Positions 41,301 to 53,424 of a stretch of DNA of 64,000 nucleotides are shown one piece after another. This stretch comes from Prochilodus magdalenae (lineage: Eukaryota; Chordata; Actinopteri; Characiformes; Prochilodontidae), in assembly GCA_024036415.1 (NCBI GenBank), contig JAMWET010000548.1:231001-295000 (forward strand), in the 5' to 3' direction. Made by a program: the position numbers and the translations under genes. Each line of letters opens with the position of its first letter. Position 1 is the first letter of the stretch. The notes beneath the pieces are model-generated. The model searched no databases and was not told where the DNA came from. It was given only the letters and a program-made list of their open reading frames with translations.

Positions 41301-42131
41301 AATGTTAATAACTGCTTGTATATATTCCATTTGGTCTATTTGTTATATTATTTGTTATATTAAATGTTGCAGTATTTTATATAAAGGTACATTTCTGGTT
41401 GCCCTCTAGGAAGACAAGATTGTTGAGTAGGCCTACTATCAATTGGACCTGCGTTTGTGTAAAGCCCATTTTGTAAAAAGTGCTACACCAGGGGCATTAA
41501 ATGGCATGAAACAGAATAGCAGGTTATAGAAAACATCTGCTGTACATATACCTCAGACGCTTGGTGCTTGTTTCACTGTATGTTTAATATGTGGCCTGAA
41601 AGTGCACAGTAAGCAGCGGTGCTGTCAGCTGTTACTGAGGGTTTGGGAAATAAAGACACTGGCAACAATTAAACAACAAGTGACAGGGTTGTCTCACCAC
41701 CCCTCCTTTTGCTTTTCTTCGCTCCCTCGCTCTACCTCTTTCTCTCCATCTCTTGGTTCATTTACATGCTGCTGCTCAAGTAACAGTGACATCCCTTACA
41801 CAGCTCCTCTGTGACAGACAGGAGGGGGGAAGAGGCCACACTGCATACACAGGGTTGCCAAGTGTAGTAAAAATCTCTTATTTGATGAAATTATTCCATC
41901 ACATCTCTAGCCACTGTTAACAGGTGGCATGATGTTGAGCCTTAATTGATTTTATTAGATCAAGTGACAAACAAATGTTGACTTTTTGGAGAACCCTCAG
42001 TAGGCCTCATGAAAGGTTGGTAGTTTTCCATTTGATCAGTTATCATCATATCAAAGATGACGAGTCTTCCTCCCTCAGCATTCACTGTCACGCACAGCCT
42101 AGACACGAAGCTAAACACAGCTACGTATAAC
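41301..42131. other. Intergenic DNA, nothing recognised
   Basis: Includes a pyrimidine-rich stretch at about 41700-41760. No gene was recognised. Confidence 0.45.
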
Positions 42132-42631
42132 TACAGGGGTTGGACAATGAAACTGAAACACCTGGTTTTAGACCACAATCATTTATTAGTATGGTGTAGG
42201 GCCTCCTTTTGCGGCCAATACAGTGTCAGTTTGTCTTGGGAATGACATATACAAGTCCTGCACAGTGGTCAGAGGGATTTTAAGCCATTCTTCTGGAGGT
42301 CTGTCCTTCTTGGTGGTATGCTGACATTACCCTGGATACCGTGGCTCTTGATACATCACAAAGACTTGCTGTCTTGGTCACAGATGCGCCAGCAAGACAT
42401 GCACCAACAATCTGTCCTCTTTTGAACTCTGGTATGTCACCCATAATGTTGTGTGCATTGCAGTATTTTGAGCAGAACTGTGCTCTTACCTGCTAACTGA
42501 ACCTTCACACTCTGCTCTTACTGGTGCAATGTGCAATTAATGAAGATTGGCCACCAGGCTGGTCCAATTTAGCCATGAGACCTCCCACACTAAAATCACA
42601 GGTGTTTCAGTTTCATTGTCCAACCCCTGTA
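42132..42631 (-). mobile_element. Tc1-like element, family B, copy 3
   Basis: TA-flanked CAGGGGTTGGACAATGAAAC ends. It lacks about 40 bp present in copies 1 and 2 near 42293 (after CATTCTTCT). The helix-turn-helix remnant is on the minus strand. Confidence 0.8.
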
Positions 42632-43440
42632 CATCCACTATGACTGTATGTCTACTGGATGTTGATACTTCAAATGCTTACTGACCTTGATATGCTTTCT
42701 CAGACTGGACAGAGAATCACAGAATCATAGATTGAGAAGAGGTGGTACAGTGCAGTGAAGGTCTCCATGTGTGGTAAGTGGCTCCAAAGTTTTTTTTTTT
42801 TTCAGGATGCTGAAGTTTAGTGATTGATTATTACTTTTTTATTGAAACATTATTCCATTTTTATTAAGTCAGCTGCTACAGAAGTTCTGAGTGTGCAAAC
42901 ACCAAATGTGTATTAGCATATCATCACTGTCCAAAAAAAAAAAGTAGCCCCCAAAAAATTTACAGGAGAGAGCAAAAACCTAATTTCATTTGAATGGAAA
43001 TCAATGGAACCAGATTTTTTCCCAAGCAATTTTGAGCAATTTCTGTTGGTCCATTCATCATGAAATGTCCACACAATGTAAACAGCAGCTGCTGAGTTCA
43101 AATGATGCATAAAACTCAAAATCCACAAAAAATGGAGATGTTTTCATTGGGCAGGTTCTTATACTACGGTTCATTTGTGGACTTGCGATGGTCCTGACTA
43201 CATTGCTGAAGTCAAAGATATCACAGACATCAAACAGCAACCTGATTCAGGACAGACAGCAGAGTGCAGGGACACAGCAGGGGTCCCAGTCACAATCTGA
43301 TGGGAAACTAACTGACCGTTACAACTCCTACTTACTGTCCAGAGTGTCCTGTTGTGCCTTGGCCCCCAGCTTGGCCACAGCTCTGAGGGGGATGCTGCTG
43401 ATGAACGGTGACTGTGTTCCAATGCTCTCCCTCACCCCTT
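42632..43440. other. Intergenic DNA with a family D end fragment
   Basis: About 42710-42800 (CATAGATTGAGAAGAGGTGG, then TACAGTGCAGTGAA) matches the left part of the 37160 element. The rest is unremarkable. Confidence 0.45.
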
Positions 43441-43980
43441 TACCGTGTGTTCAAACGCAGCCGGCCCACCGCTGTCCCCCTTATCTGCCTTTCCACAGGT
43501 ACCTCTGCCTTGTTTATGGCTGTTCTTCTGTCGTTACTCCAAAGGAATAAAAGTAATTGATGCCTCCCCTTGCTGAGGGAGCACAGCTATCCCGCACCTT
43601 TCATTTTGATGTATATGGGACCAGCTTCAAACAAGCGCCTCAGCGATGTTTTATCTGCAGGAAATGTTCCATAATTTATCATTATCGGATCCAATTATGG
43701 GCCAGCAAAGCGCAATGCAATATCCACCAATTGTCTCCAAGGTAAAACAAATAAGCCCCGCCATCACCCTTCTCTTGATGCCTCTTCCCGTCTCTTGGCC
43801 ACGCTTTCTACCCGGCGCTTTCTCTCGTTTTCCTGCACTGATTAATACACATAATTAGATTAAAGCATGAGGCACATTCGTACGGGGAGGCTGGTTGTAA
43901 TTACAGTTAGCAGTGCGTAATTTGAGTGCAATAAACTAGAATCTATGGACTTAATTACGAGCAAGAGTGTATTTACACCG
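43440..43980. other. Repeat-free block, possible conserved non-coding DNA
   Basis: Contains AT-rich homeobox-type words (CATAATTTATCATTATCGGA, AATACACATAATTAGATTAA, GGTTGTAATTACAGTTAGCA) in unique sequence without frames that look coding. Conservation is only inferred. Confidence 0.3.
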
Positions 43981-44479
43981 GTTTGGTGGGCGAGAACAGG
44001 CCACCCACTCGCTTACACAAGACTCATTGGAGTTAGATTAGAAACATGATAGCAAACCTGCTCTAGATTAAAGGAGTCGTGATTTAATGGTTACTCACAG
44101 TCAACATTTGGGAACTCCAAGCCTATCAGTATGATTTCTTTGTCGTTTTGCAATAACTTAGCATATTACGCAGAGTTGTAGAGATGTTTCCATATTTGGC
44201 AAAGTTTTGGAAAAGTTTCTGGATGTAGGCTGCATCAATGTTCAGCCACTCTTCTCACTTTTACTGGACTGAATGACAAACACAATAGTAGGTTTGTCTA
44301 CATTTCTTAAATTTGATTGGCCACAGTAAAGTGTCAGTCAGCTTCAAAGTGTTGCTCCATTTTTTGAACAGTTGAACTTCGTGGTTGTAATGATGGTGAC
44401 TAGTACAGCAGCTCACAGAACAAACAAAAATGGGTAACTGTTGACTAAAACATGCACAATACCGTGTGACACCTCCACA

Positions 44480-44910
44480 ACCTCCAATAAAAGTGGTAAC
44501 GGACTGGACAAGTTTCTGGATGTAGGCCACATCAATGTTCAGATTCTCTAGCATTAAAGAATTCCCTGGCACAATTCTGGGTAGAATTCCTGTAGACTGG
44601 GATTTTAGCCACTGCTGGTAGACCCGTATGACCGTACGCTTCCATACACCTGCAGATTCAGCTACGTCCTTCACACTACGCTCTTTGGCCACGCCCAAAT
44701 GCAGTCACTCCTTTTAGCCAGTCATTACCATCTGCTCTGGAGCGTTTTCCACACATGGAACGACACCTTCAGTGCACTGTACCACCTCTTCTATGAAACC
44801 AAATGTTCACAACCTGCTGGTGTTTATATCCACATCATCCTCTTACAGCACCATCTGCAGGAGCCTGGGGTTACTACCACCTTCAACACACAAGGTAACT
44901 TTGTCTTGTT
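44480..44910 (-). pseudogene. Transposase relic, family D (reverse copy)
   Basis: The minus strand reads MGVAKERSVKDVAESAGVWK, then RTVIRVYQQWLKSQSTGILP, then LNIDVAYIQKL. The frame is open for about 145 codons, but only the DNA-binding part is Tc1-like. The right end ACACAAGGTAACTTTGTC matches the family's inverted end. Confidence 0.6.
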
Positions 44911-47900
44911 TGAAGAACTTGGTTGAGGTTTTGGTATCCATGGAGAGTCTGGCCTTCTTTTGCTGGAATAACAGGCTCTACTATTCCTGGAAGACTCTAC
45001 TCTAAATATTGTTAGATTGCTGTGAGTGTTTGATTGCATTTAAAGCACAAGTGACCTCACTCAAGCTCTGATGTTGCATGTTTTGGATCCCTCCAACTTA
45101 TTCCAAACAGCATCCAATTCTATAATTATGATAGTTATGAAAGCTTTGTGTATGCTTGAAATCCTCAGTGATAGGTCCCTAAAGTAGCTGACTTCACTAA
45201 TAAAAATTGATTTCTGGACATTTTAAACGTACAGTGCACAGCAGTTTGTAACATCAGAACATTGCAGTAACACATACGGAGTTATGGAGTGGCCTTTATA
45301 CAGCTGTGCACACTCTTGGCTACATCTCAAGAGCCACATGGGATGCTTCTTCAAGAGATCTGAAGAGGAAACACACATGATGAGCTGTTGTAGGCCTGTG
45401 GTCCATGTGGCAGACAACGCATCAGTGTGAGCACAGACTGAGAACAGCGTCCTTGTGATTGTAAGTGTGTTCCTTGAGCACTTTGAAAACAATCACAGTT
45501 GTCATATTAAACAATATGCACCGGTGGATTGGCACCTACTGGGAATTCCGGCCTGCGCTGGCTGTCTAACAAATCCTTTACCCTTGTCTTCACTCTCTGA
45601 ACTTCAGTAGTGATCAACAAAATGCAGATTTGCAAAGTTTCTACTTTCCTTTTCTTGACAGCTACTCATCCTTTCAGACCCATGGGGTTCAGGTGTCTTT
45701 TCACATAGGAAGGATGGAAAGAACTCATTGCTCTTCCTTATACAGGTAGAAAAGTTTATATCTGTCTTTAGAAAAATTTTCATCTGCTGAAGAAGTAAAC
45801 TTACATTAATCCAGGTTATTTGGCATTTAACAGACTTCTTAGAATCAACCAGACTTCAAGAGCTTTGGGATTATAAAGTTACAGAGATTATGATAGCAGC
45901 TATACATTTTTATGAATAAAGTCATTTGGTAAAATCCATAAAATTCTGTCAAAAGAAATGTCACAATTTTGGATTATCCTTTCTTTACTTCTATAGAGCA
46001 TATAGGCTGGAAGAACTAACACCCAGTTACACTGATATGAACATTTTGGCTACCTTCATGCTATGTTTAAGTCATGGGCTTATTTAAATCCTGACCCACT
46101 GAGAAAAAGTTAGAACTTCCAGTTTCACAAGTGTTCTGGCCATCCATGTAAGCTGGACAGTCCTAATCTTGGGAAATTCTACTGTAACCATTCCCCAAAC
46201 ATAGCTCAAACTAAAGCTTGGCAAGCTAAAGCTGTTGATGTTCATTCCTCCATCCACATGCTAAAATTTCTCATTTTTTAATTCACGTGTCTGTGTCCTT
46301 AACTTCATCCACTGCTTTGCTTGTCTGCTTGTTTCATCCGCCAGCTGAATAGCGATTTTAGTTCTGTGAGTATGAGTGACGGAGCAGGCTAGGAAAGCTG
46401 AACAAAGAGCTTTCAATCAAGCTGCTCACTAGCCACACCCACACACTGCTCACACGGGTCTAATTAGTGTTTTTAAGCCATGTTATATTTTTGATTCAAG
46501 CTTTACTGAATGTTTTGACCGTTTAGCATTATGAGAACAATGTTAATAATGTGCTTTAAGTTGAAGAGTTTAAGTTAAAGGAAGTCATGATAATTGCTTC
46601 TTTAGTCTGCTGCCTGCATTGTTAGAGCAGGTTTCAGAACATGTGTGCAAACATTGAAGCTGCTACTGGCCTCCTACTTTAGCTCTTGTAATAATACAGT
46701 ATGTTCATTCAGACTAACATGAGCAGCATATTCCTGGGTAAGTGTCTGCTTGCTGAAAAGGTGGTTAATTAAAACTGGCTTAGGGGGCTAGTGTAAAGTG
46801 GGTTTCCATTCAGTTGTTTTATTTGCAAATTTAAAAAACAGATTGTCCAGAAATCCAGGCAGAAAAGCAAAAATTAGGAAACTAGAAAAGCCAGAAATTA
46901 GGCAACACGCCCAGATATCGCTGAATGATGTATTTAATGATGTATTAAGCAGTAAGTCGCATGATTATGGTCCACCTTAGTGCCTGGCATTGAGTGTAAA
47001 CACAATGTTGAACTGCTCCTACACCAAAGACCCTATGCTCTGCACCAATGACCAGTTTGCATAACGCAAGGCTAATTCTCTTATCAATTGGTTCCGGTGG
47101 CTGGTGACTGGAAACTATTGACCCTACAGGTGGTCTGAACCTGGCTGTTGGAAGGCTGCTTTCAAAACTATGAAATGGATGATTCAAAGCTTAATTGAAA
47201 AATAGATCAGCTTTGATAATACGACACTATTAAAGTAATCTAAAGTTTCTTTGCATAACTGTAATATTCAAACGCTTAACTCATATTAGTTTCATAAATG
47301 CGTATACCTTTGTCCAAACATTTGCGTGGAAACCCAGGTAATGCTTTGCACTAAGGATGCGAGAGTGACTTTTTTATAGGCTGTGAGAGTCACAATTTTA
47401 TAGGCAGCAATCACTGGGAGGTAAATGTAGACCAAAAAAAAAAAAAACGCATCAGCAATTACCTTGACAGCAAACACTCACAACATAATAGCCTCTATGA
47501 TTGCATCTGTTTGTTGCTTTCATCATAATGGAAGTCAGAGGTGGGTGATATGGCGCAATGGCAAGCGCAGATATTAAGGCTAGAGCGGCCTAAACAGTGA
47601 AAAGTCCTTTCAGGTTAATCTCCATTTGACTACACAACAAGGTGTCTTCTACATAATCTTGAGATTAGCTCTCTTTCCTGTTTAGAGAAGATTAGAGAAA
47701 AACTAGTGGCACAACGGAAGGAAGTCAGTTTCTGAGTTCTAGTACAAAAGTAAATGAAATGATCTATACTGATTGAATACTTTATCGATGAGTTCAAGGT
47801 TTCAGCTTAACGTAAACAGAGTTAGCACCACTGGCACTGCAAACAAGCTTTGATAAATGGGGATGTGCAAAAAAAGCACGAGCCTTGACAGCATGCAAGG

Positions 47901-48878
47901 GAATAATTATCTGGAAAAGTCAGGAATACGTTTGAATGGTTTCTCTGCATTACTGGTGGGCTAATGAAGCAAATTCAGTTTTTAATACAATAACAATACT
48001 AAGAATTGGTAACAGACATGGATAGAATGTCCTTACAGGTTCACTGTACAGGTATCAACCCAGTACGATATCCATCAATAGGTCAGTTTCTGACAACAGG
48101 ACTGCCGGTGATCAGACACAACAGAAGTTGGAGTTACGAGTTGGAGAATTTACATATTATTGTCTTATCTACATTTATAGCTATCGAGAAGATATGTGGT
48201 TATAATTCAGTATGAATATGCGTAGATCAAATCCAGAGAGTTGTCTAAGCATTTGCTTCAGTCAAAGAGATAAGAGACTAAGGCCCTAAAGCTGGAGCAG
48301 AAACCAGGAAGTGTAAGCTAGTTTTTGGAAAACATATACAGCCTATAAATCCCACCTCCAACTTTCAGTTATGGGTCCAATAACACTCACATATGCACAT
48401 ATGACCTGACCGGTCATGACAGAAGTGCACAATGCATCATTGAAGTTGATGAATCTTTCGCATAACTTCAAAATATATTAGCTAGCTAGCAACATTACGT
48501 CTTGTGTAAAGCCAAGCTAATACAAGGCCAAGTATTTTAATTTGGGCTAGTTCATCAAGAATCATTCATTCATTATCTTCTGAGTCACTTACACTCCTGG
48601 GTCACAGACTTAACAGAGCCATAAGACTATATGTCCATACTCCAAACTATAAGAAAAGGTGTGCACACCCTGCTAACTCCCACTTCACAACCTGTTAGCT
48701 GGCTAGGCTAAAAACACAACATCCCTTTGCTAGAACCTAAACACTGAACTCACTTTACTTCTGGAAAATGACCCTATAAAAACAATTATGATTGCACCAT
48801 ATAGGGCAAAACAGCTTGTTTGGGGCATTTTCTCCTTTTTTGACCAAACATTCTACCTTCTGCACTCATCATCAAAGG
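44911..48878. other. Intergenic DNA, nothing recognised
   Basis: About 4 kb without a recognisable gene, RNA gene or named repeat on either strand. The short open frames show no domain, codon bias or splice context that I would trust. Confidence 0.45.
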
Positions 48879-49559
48879 AATAGCTGCACTCAGAAGGAAG
48901 TGTGGGATTGCAGTGGTAGTGGGAAGGAAGATAAAGGTTACCGTGAATTATAAATGGTGATATATCTAGACTGATATGGGCTATATTTATTGAGCTACAC
49001 ATACAGAAGTAGTGTCTCTCAGAATGGTGTCAGGTCACAATGTTACCTAATGCAACATGCCAGACATCCTAATCCTGTCCTGTGATAATTCATTCCATGC
49101 AGCTTTCTGCAGATTTTGCGGTAGGGGTGGAGCTGGAGTGACACCCGGTCATCTAAACGTGTGATGCGTAACAAAACAAACTGTCAGCACTGACCACGGT
49201 GCCTCCTAACACGGATTTGTTGGTCATCTCCACCAAGACAAACAAGACTCATCGCTGAAGATGACCCGTTGCCATTCTGAGTCACTCCATGACACCATTG
49301 CAGTCCTGGGCGATGCTGATTTGCTGTTAAAAGACAAGTCAGCCATGTGGCCGTCTGCCAATGGTGCTGGCACTAACAAGATGACTCATGGAGGGCATCA
49401 CTGTTCCCTGAATGTCCAGAATAGTGGCTGCTAGGTCAGGCAGGTACAGTGCTAAGGCCCATCCTTGCTAACATCACATGGACGGCTGAGCCTGAAACTT
49501 GTCAAACCTATCCACCAATTTTTATTCCTGTCAGCTGATTTCTTCTGGGTGCAACTATT
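48879..49559 (-). mobile_element. Tc1/mariner relic, family A (full ends)
   Basis: Inverted ends AATAGCTGCACTCAGAAGGA and TTCTTCTGGGTGCAACTATT. About 680 bp. The minus strand keeps the region around the SDES block (49230-49290), broken by frameshifts. Confidence 0.7.
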
Positions 49560-50000
49560 CTTTGGGTATATGTATTTTGGTATGACGGGTATATGTAGAG
49601 CACCAGAGAACAGTTTAAATCTTGAATAAATGCATACTATAGGACATTTTACAATGGCCTAGCAAGACATTAGCAGCCACCCGGGATAGCACAGCAGTGG
49701 CTTAGCAACACTATAGCAATTATATACACACACATACATTAAACATAGCAACATGTTTTCCAGAGTTTTCCATGAATCCAACTGTTCATGCACCCAGCCT
49801 TTATTTTGACACACCTGCTTGGCAATTACCCGTACTGACCACCTACCTTACAGGTCCAGCAAGTGTGGTCAGAAACTGACCACTCATGGAGGTCTAGAGA
49901 ATAGCCAACACTAATTGTTAATCAGCTGTGCATACAGTCTCTAATCTAAGTGTCCTGTAATTGTAGCTCAAGCTTCATTTCCACACCAAAGCATAACACC
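49560..50000. other. Intergenic DNA, nothing recognised
   Basis: No feature seen. Confidence 0.4.
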
Positions 50001-50720
50001 ATCTCTCTGTTTTAACAGCACACACAATAATCCATTAATTTTTTTCCCTCTTCAGTGTTTCACCCACCGCCACCTGCCTCTGCAACCCGCAAACATTAAC
50101 ACAGCAGTAACAACGCTGATAAAAGATGTTTATTACCCACATGCACTGATTATAATTGTCATAATGGCAATGATTATTTGTACGTGCCCCCTGTTGTTTT
50201 TCATCCTGCGGCGGCTTCCACGTTCATTATGAATTCTTCACAACACCCTGCTGGGCTGCAAATCACCTCCTCGCCGCTTCTCTAGCCGCTCCATTTGCTT
50301 AGCGTGAGCCAAGATGGATACGTCGCTTAGCAAACTGACCAGTAATTACTCAGCCAGGTAGAGAAATGCTGTATCAGAGACACTGCTGTGTCATGCTGGA
50401 ATGTTATGGCCTTCTTCTCCGCTGGGCTTCCCGCAAGGCATTGGTGACATGTTAACAGCCCCTTATGAGTGCAAGTACGCAGGATTTATTTGTGCGGCAG
50501 GTGAACTCCAGACATGATGTAGCATTATACTGACTTTCTTCGCTGGATCTATACAGTGGAAAGAGTCTCTATAGTAACGCTGGCAGAGGGCCATCTATTT
50601 TCATGTCCATCATTAATAATGAATAAGAAAGAATCTTTTTATCACAGCACGCCTCCCAGATAAATGCGTGTCACTGTATGGATAACTGCAGCAGATTATT
50701 ACAAACGGAGGCCCCCTTAG
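50001..50720. other. Repeat-free block, possible conserved non-coding DNA
   Basis: Contains CACTGATTATAATTGTCATA, ATGGCAATGATTATTTGTAC and CGTTCATTATGAATTCTTCA in unique sequence. No coding frame was recognised. Conservation is only inferred. Confidence 0.3.
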
Positions 50721-50835
50721 GTAAGCCATGCATTTCTACATGAAGAAATTACTATTTTTGTCGAATACTAGAACATTAAAAATAATATTCTATGTGGGGT
50801 TTTTTTCGAAAGTGAGAATACACTCATCAAATAAT

Positions 50836-51688
50836 AGTTACACAAAAAGCTGCACCCTGAAGACCAACCAACAGATACAAGAGACTTGGTGGGTAGGTTT
50901 GACATGCTTGGCCATGCAAACAAGGACAGGCCTTATCACTGTACCTGACTGACCCAACAGTCATGATTGAGGACCTTCAGCAAGCAGTGATGTCCTTCCT
51001 GAGACGACGACTGACGACGACCAAAGACTGCTATGGTGTTGTGCCGGACTGTCATGGAGTGGCAGTGTGTCGTCTTTAGTGGAGACAGCCAATCAATCCT
51101 TATGGCGAACTGATCCCAGTCATGAACTGATCACTTGTCCAAAAGGCCAGGTGTCACTCCATCTCCACTCCTACCACACAATCTGCAGGAAATGTGTGAG
51201 AATATTCAAGATGCATGGGATGGATTGTCATAGGACCCCATTAGGAACAGCTAGTGGTTGGTGTAGCTCAGCGGGTAACACCACTACCTGCCAGGGAGCC
51301 ACCACCACGAGTGGGAGACTGGGGTTCGAATCCCAGTCTGGGTGACTATGCTGGGCTACACCAATAAGAGTCCTTGGGCAAGACTCCTAACACTACACTG
51401 GCCCACCTGTAATATGATTAACCTTGTAAGTCACTCTGGATAAGAGCGTCAGCTAAATGCCGTAAATGTAACATCTACAACTCAATGTCAAGATGTCTGG
51501 CATGTTGACATCTGGCACATTAGCAAACATGGTGGCCTGATGCCATACTGAGGGACTACTTCTGTATATGTAGCTCAATAAATATTATCCATATCAGTCT
51601 ACATGTATCATCATTTATTGTTCCTGGTAACCTTTATCTTCCTTCCCAACAGCAATGCAATACCGCACCTCCTTCTGGGTGCAACTGT
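50836..51688 (+). mobile_element. Tc1/mariner relic, family A, with SINE inserted
   Basis: From AAAAGCTGCACCCTGAAGAC to CCTTCTGGGTGCAACTGTT. The + strand is in the same orientation as the 12114 copy. Interrupted by the SINE at 51254-51470. Confidence 0.7.
51254..51470 (+). repeat. tRNA-derived SINE (family S), complete copy
   Basis: Has an RNA polymerase III A box TGTAGCTCAGCGGGTA (51262-51277) and a B box GGTTCGAATCC (51323-51333), then a body and the fish L2-type tail GTAAGTCACTCTGGATAAGA followed by GCGTCAGCTAAATGCC. It is a SINE rather than a tRNA gene because the tRNA-like head does not fold into complete arms and is fused to the body and tail. Confidence 0.8.
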
Positions 51689-52315
51689 TGGTCTTGTCTT
51701 GGTTTTGCCTTGAGTGGGGCTCAACTCTGAAAAGTCTTGGTCTTGACATAGATTAAGCTGTTTTGCCCACAACACTAGTGGTGGGAACCAGACTCTACAG
51801 GAAGGTGGGTCCTCACTGCTCTACAACATCAGCCCAAAGATTGTTTTTTTGGCATCTAGTGCGGCTGTAATCCCAAATCTTAACTTTACAGGAGAAGAAG
51901 AAATAAACTTTACTAATGTATGTCAGCGCAAGCAGACTTTTCCACCCAGGTTCCGACAGCATTGGTATATAAAGTAAATGATTATGTAACTGAATAATAG
52001 GACGACTGTCTGGACTTGAAAGCTTTTCAGCTGCGTTGCAGAGTGGCCACCGCCTCCATTAGTCTTTACAAAGGCTTTACAAAGCTTACTTCTCAGGACA
52101 TTTTCTGTTCAGAGTAAAATCCCCTCCAAATATGAAAGCACACCGCACACACAAACACACACACACACACACACACCATACATGCCCGCACAGCCACACA
52201 AACACAGCCTGTCTGCCAGCTGACATGGTCCCTGATGAAGAAAAGACTCCTCATCATCAGCTCGAGCGCACAAACGTGGCTGTCTCCTGGGAGACTGCTC
52301 CATCACTGTCATCCT

Positions 52316-52364
<49 letters not shown>

Positions 52365-53420
52365 TATCTTCTCTCTCACTCATTTCTCTGCAATGTGTTG
52401 TCCCTGTGGCCATTGCGCTGGAACGCCTGCTTGTCCTTCCAGCACCTCATCCATCATGAAGGTGTGGCTGGCTTGAGGTGGGAGGCAGTTTGCTTGTGAT
52501 GTCATCACTTTCCCCGGTCATCTAGAACAGAACTGGCTTCCTTTGTAGGTTTCCTTCTTTCCCACCTCTTTCTTTGTTTCCTTTCCTTTAGGCAATCGAG
52601 GTTGTGATTAAATCAGATTAAATCAGTGTTGGGGATTCTGAGTGCGGTCCACTGCTGGAAAGTCTAATGATGAGGTCATTTCTGTGTTGATGAGTACTAT
52701 AGTCACAGTCTATGTATATGGGGTTTACCTGCTAATAGACAGAGGTTATTATTAGAGTCTGTGTGAACAAATAGGGAGGACCATAGGGGTGGCTGGGCTT
52801 GAGGGGGGTGAAAGTTAGCTAACAGGGGGCTGTGGCTCCATTCCAGTTCAACCTCTTCAATGTATTAAGAATACAAGTAATCAGAAACTAATAAATACAG
52901 TACATAGACCAGGGCCGTTGAAGTCAGGGGAGGGCATTTGACCCACAGAGACTTAAGTGATATTAAATTACAACATACTGTGAGTGATAACTGTGACTTT
53001 AAGGCTTTTGGGATTTTAGGAACTCAGTATGGAGATGCTACTGTGTGTGATTGTTTTCTAGAACCTTTAAGTTGCACATATGTTGTTTAAACTTGGTTTA
53101 AAATGGTACAATGGCTTTACAAAAATGACAGATAGCAAGGTTCTTTAGGGAACCAATGGTTCCTCTGTGTCTGTGCATGCAATGGTGTGCCTCAAACCAG
53201 GACAACACACCATAATAAAATTCCACTTTACTGTTTTACAGGTGATCAAAGGTGTTTTTGAGACCTGGTGTGTGCGAAACCACCCCACAGCATGCATACA
53301 ACAGCAGCCGTAAACAGCAGACGTCCACCAAACCTCCAGAGGTCTGGAGCTTTCATACTTCCCTTCCTTCTCTCCTCTCATATCCATCTTACATCTCACT
53401 CCTGTGCCATGTTCAAATTG
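51689..53420. other. Intergenic DNA with two (AC)n microsatellites
   Basis: (AC)n runs at about 52156-52176 and 52322-52362. No gene was recognised; open frames over the runs are artefacts. Confidence 0.5.
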
Positions 53421-53424
53421 CTCC

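Noticed and set aside
44261..44698. 145-codon minus-strand open frame as a host gene
   Set aside because: Its start matches the family D transposase fragments found several times in the window; the rest is unrelated drift.
51254..51345. Possible tRNA gene with good A and B boxes
   Set aside because: The head continues into a SINE body with an L2-type tail, and related copies occur at 13.4 and 29.2 kb.
52132..52476. 114-codon open frame rich in His-Thr
   Set aside because: It is driven by two (AC)n runs, with no domain or splice context.
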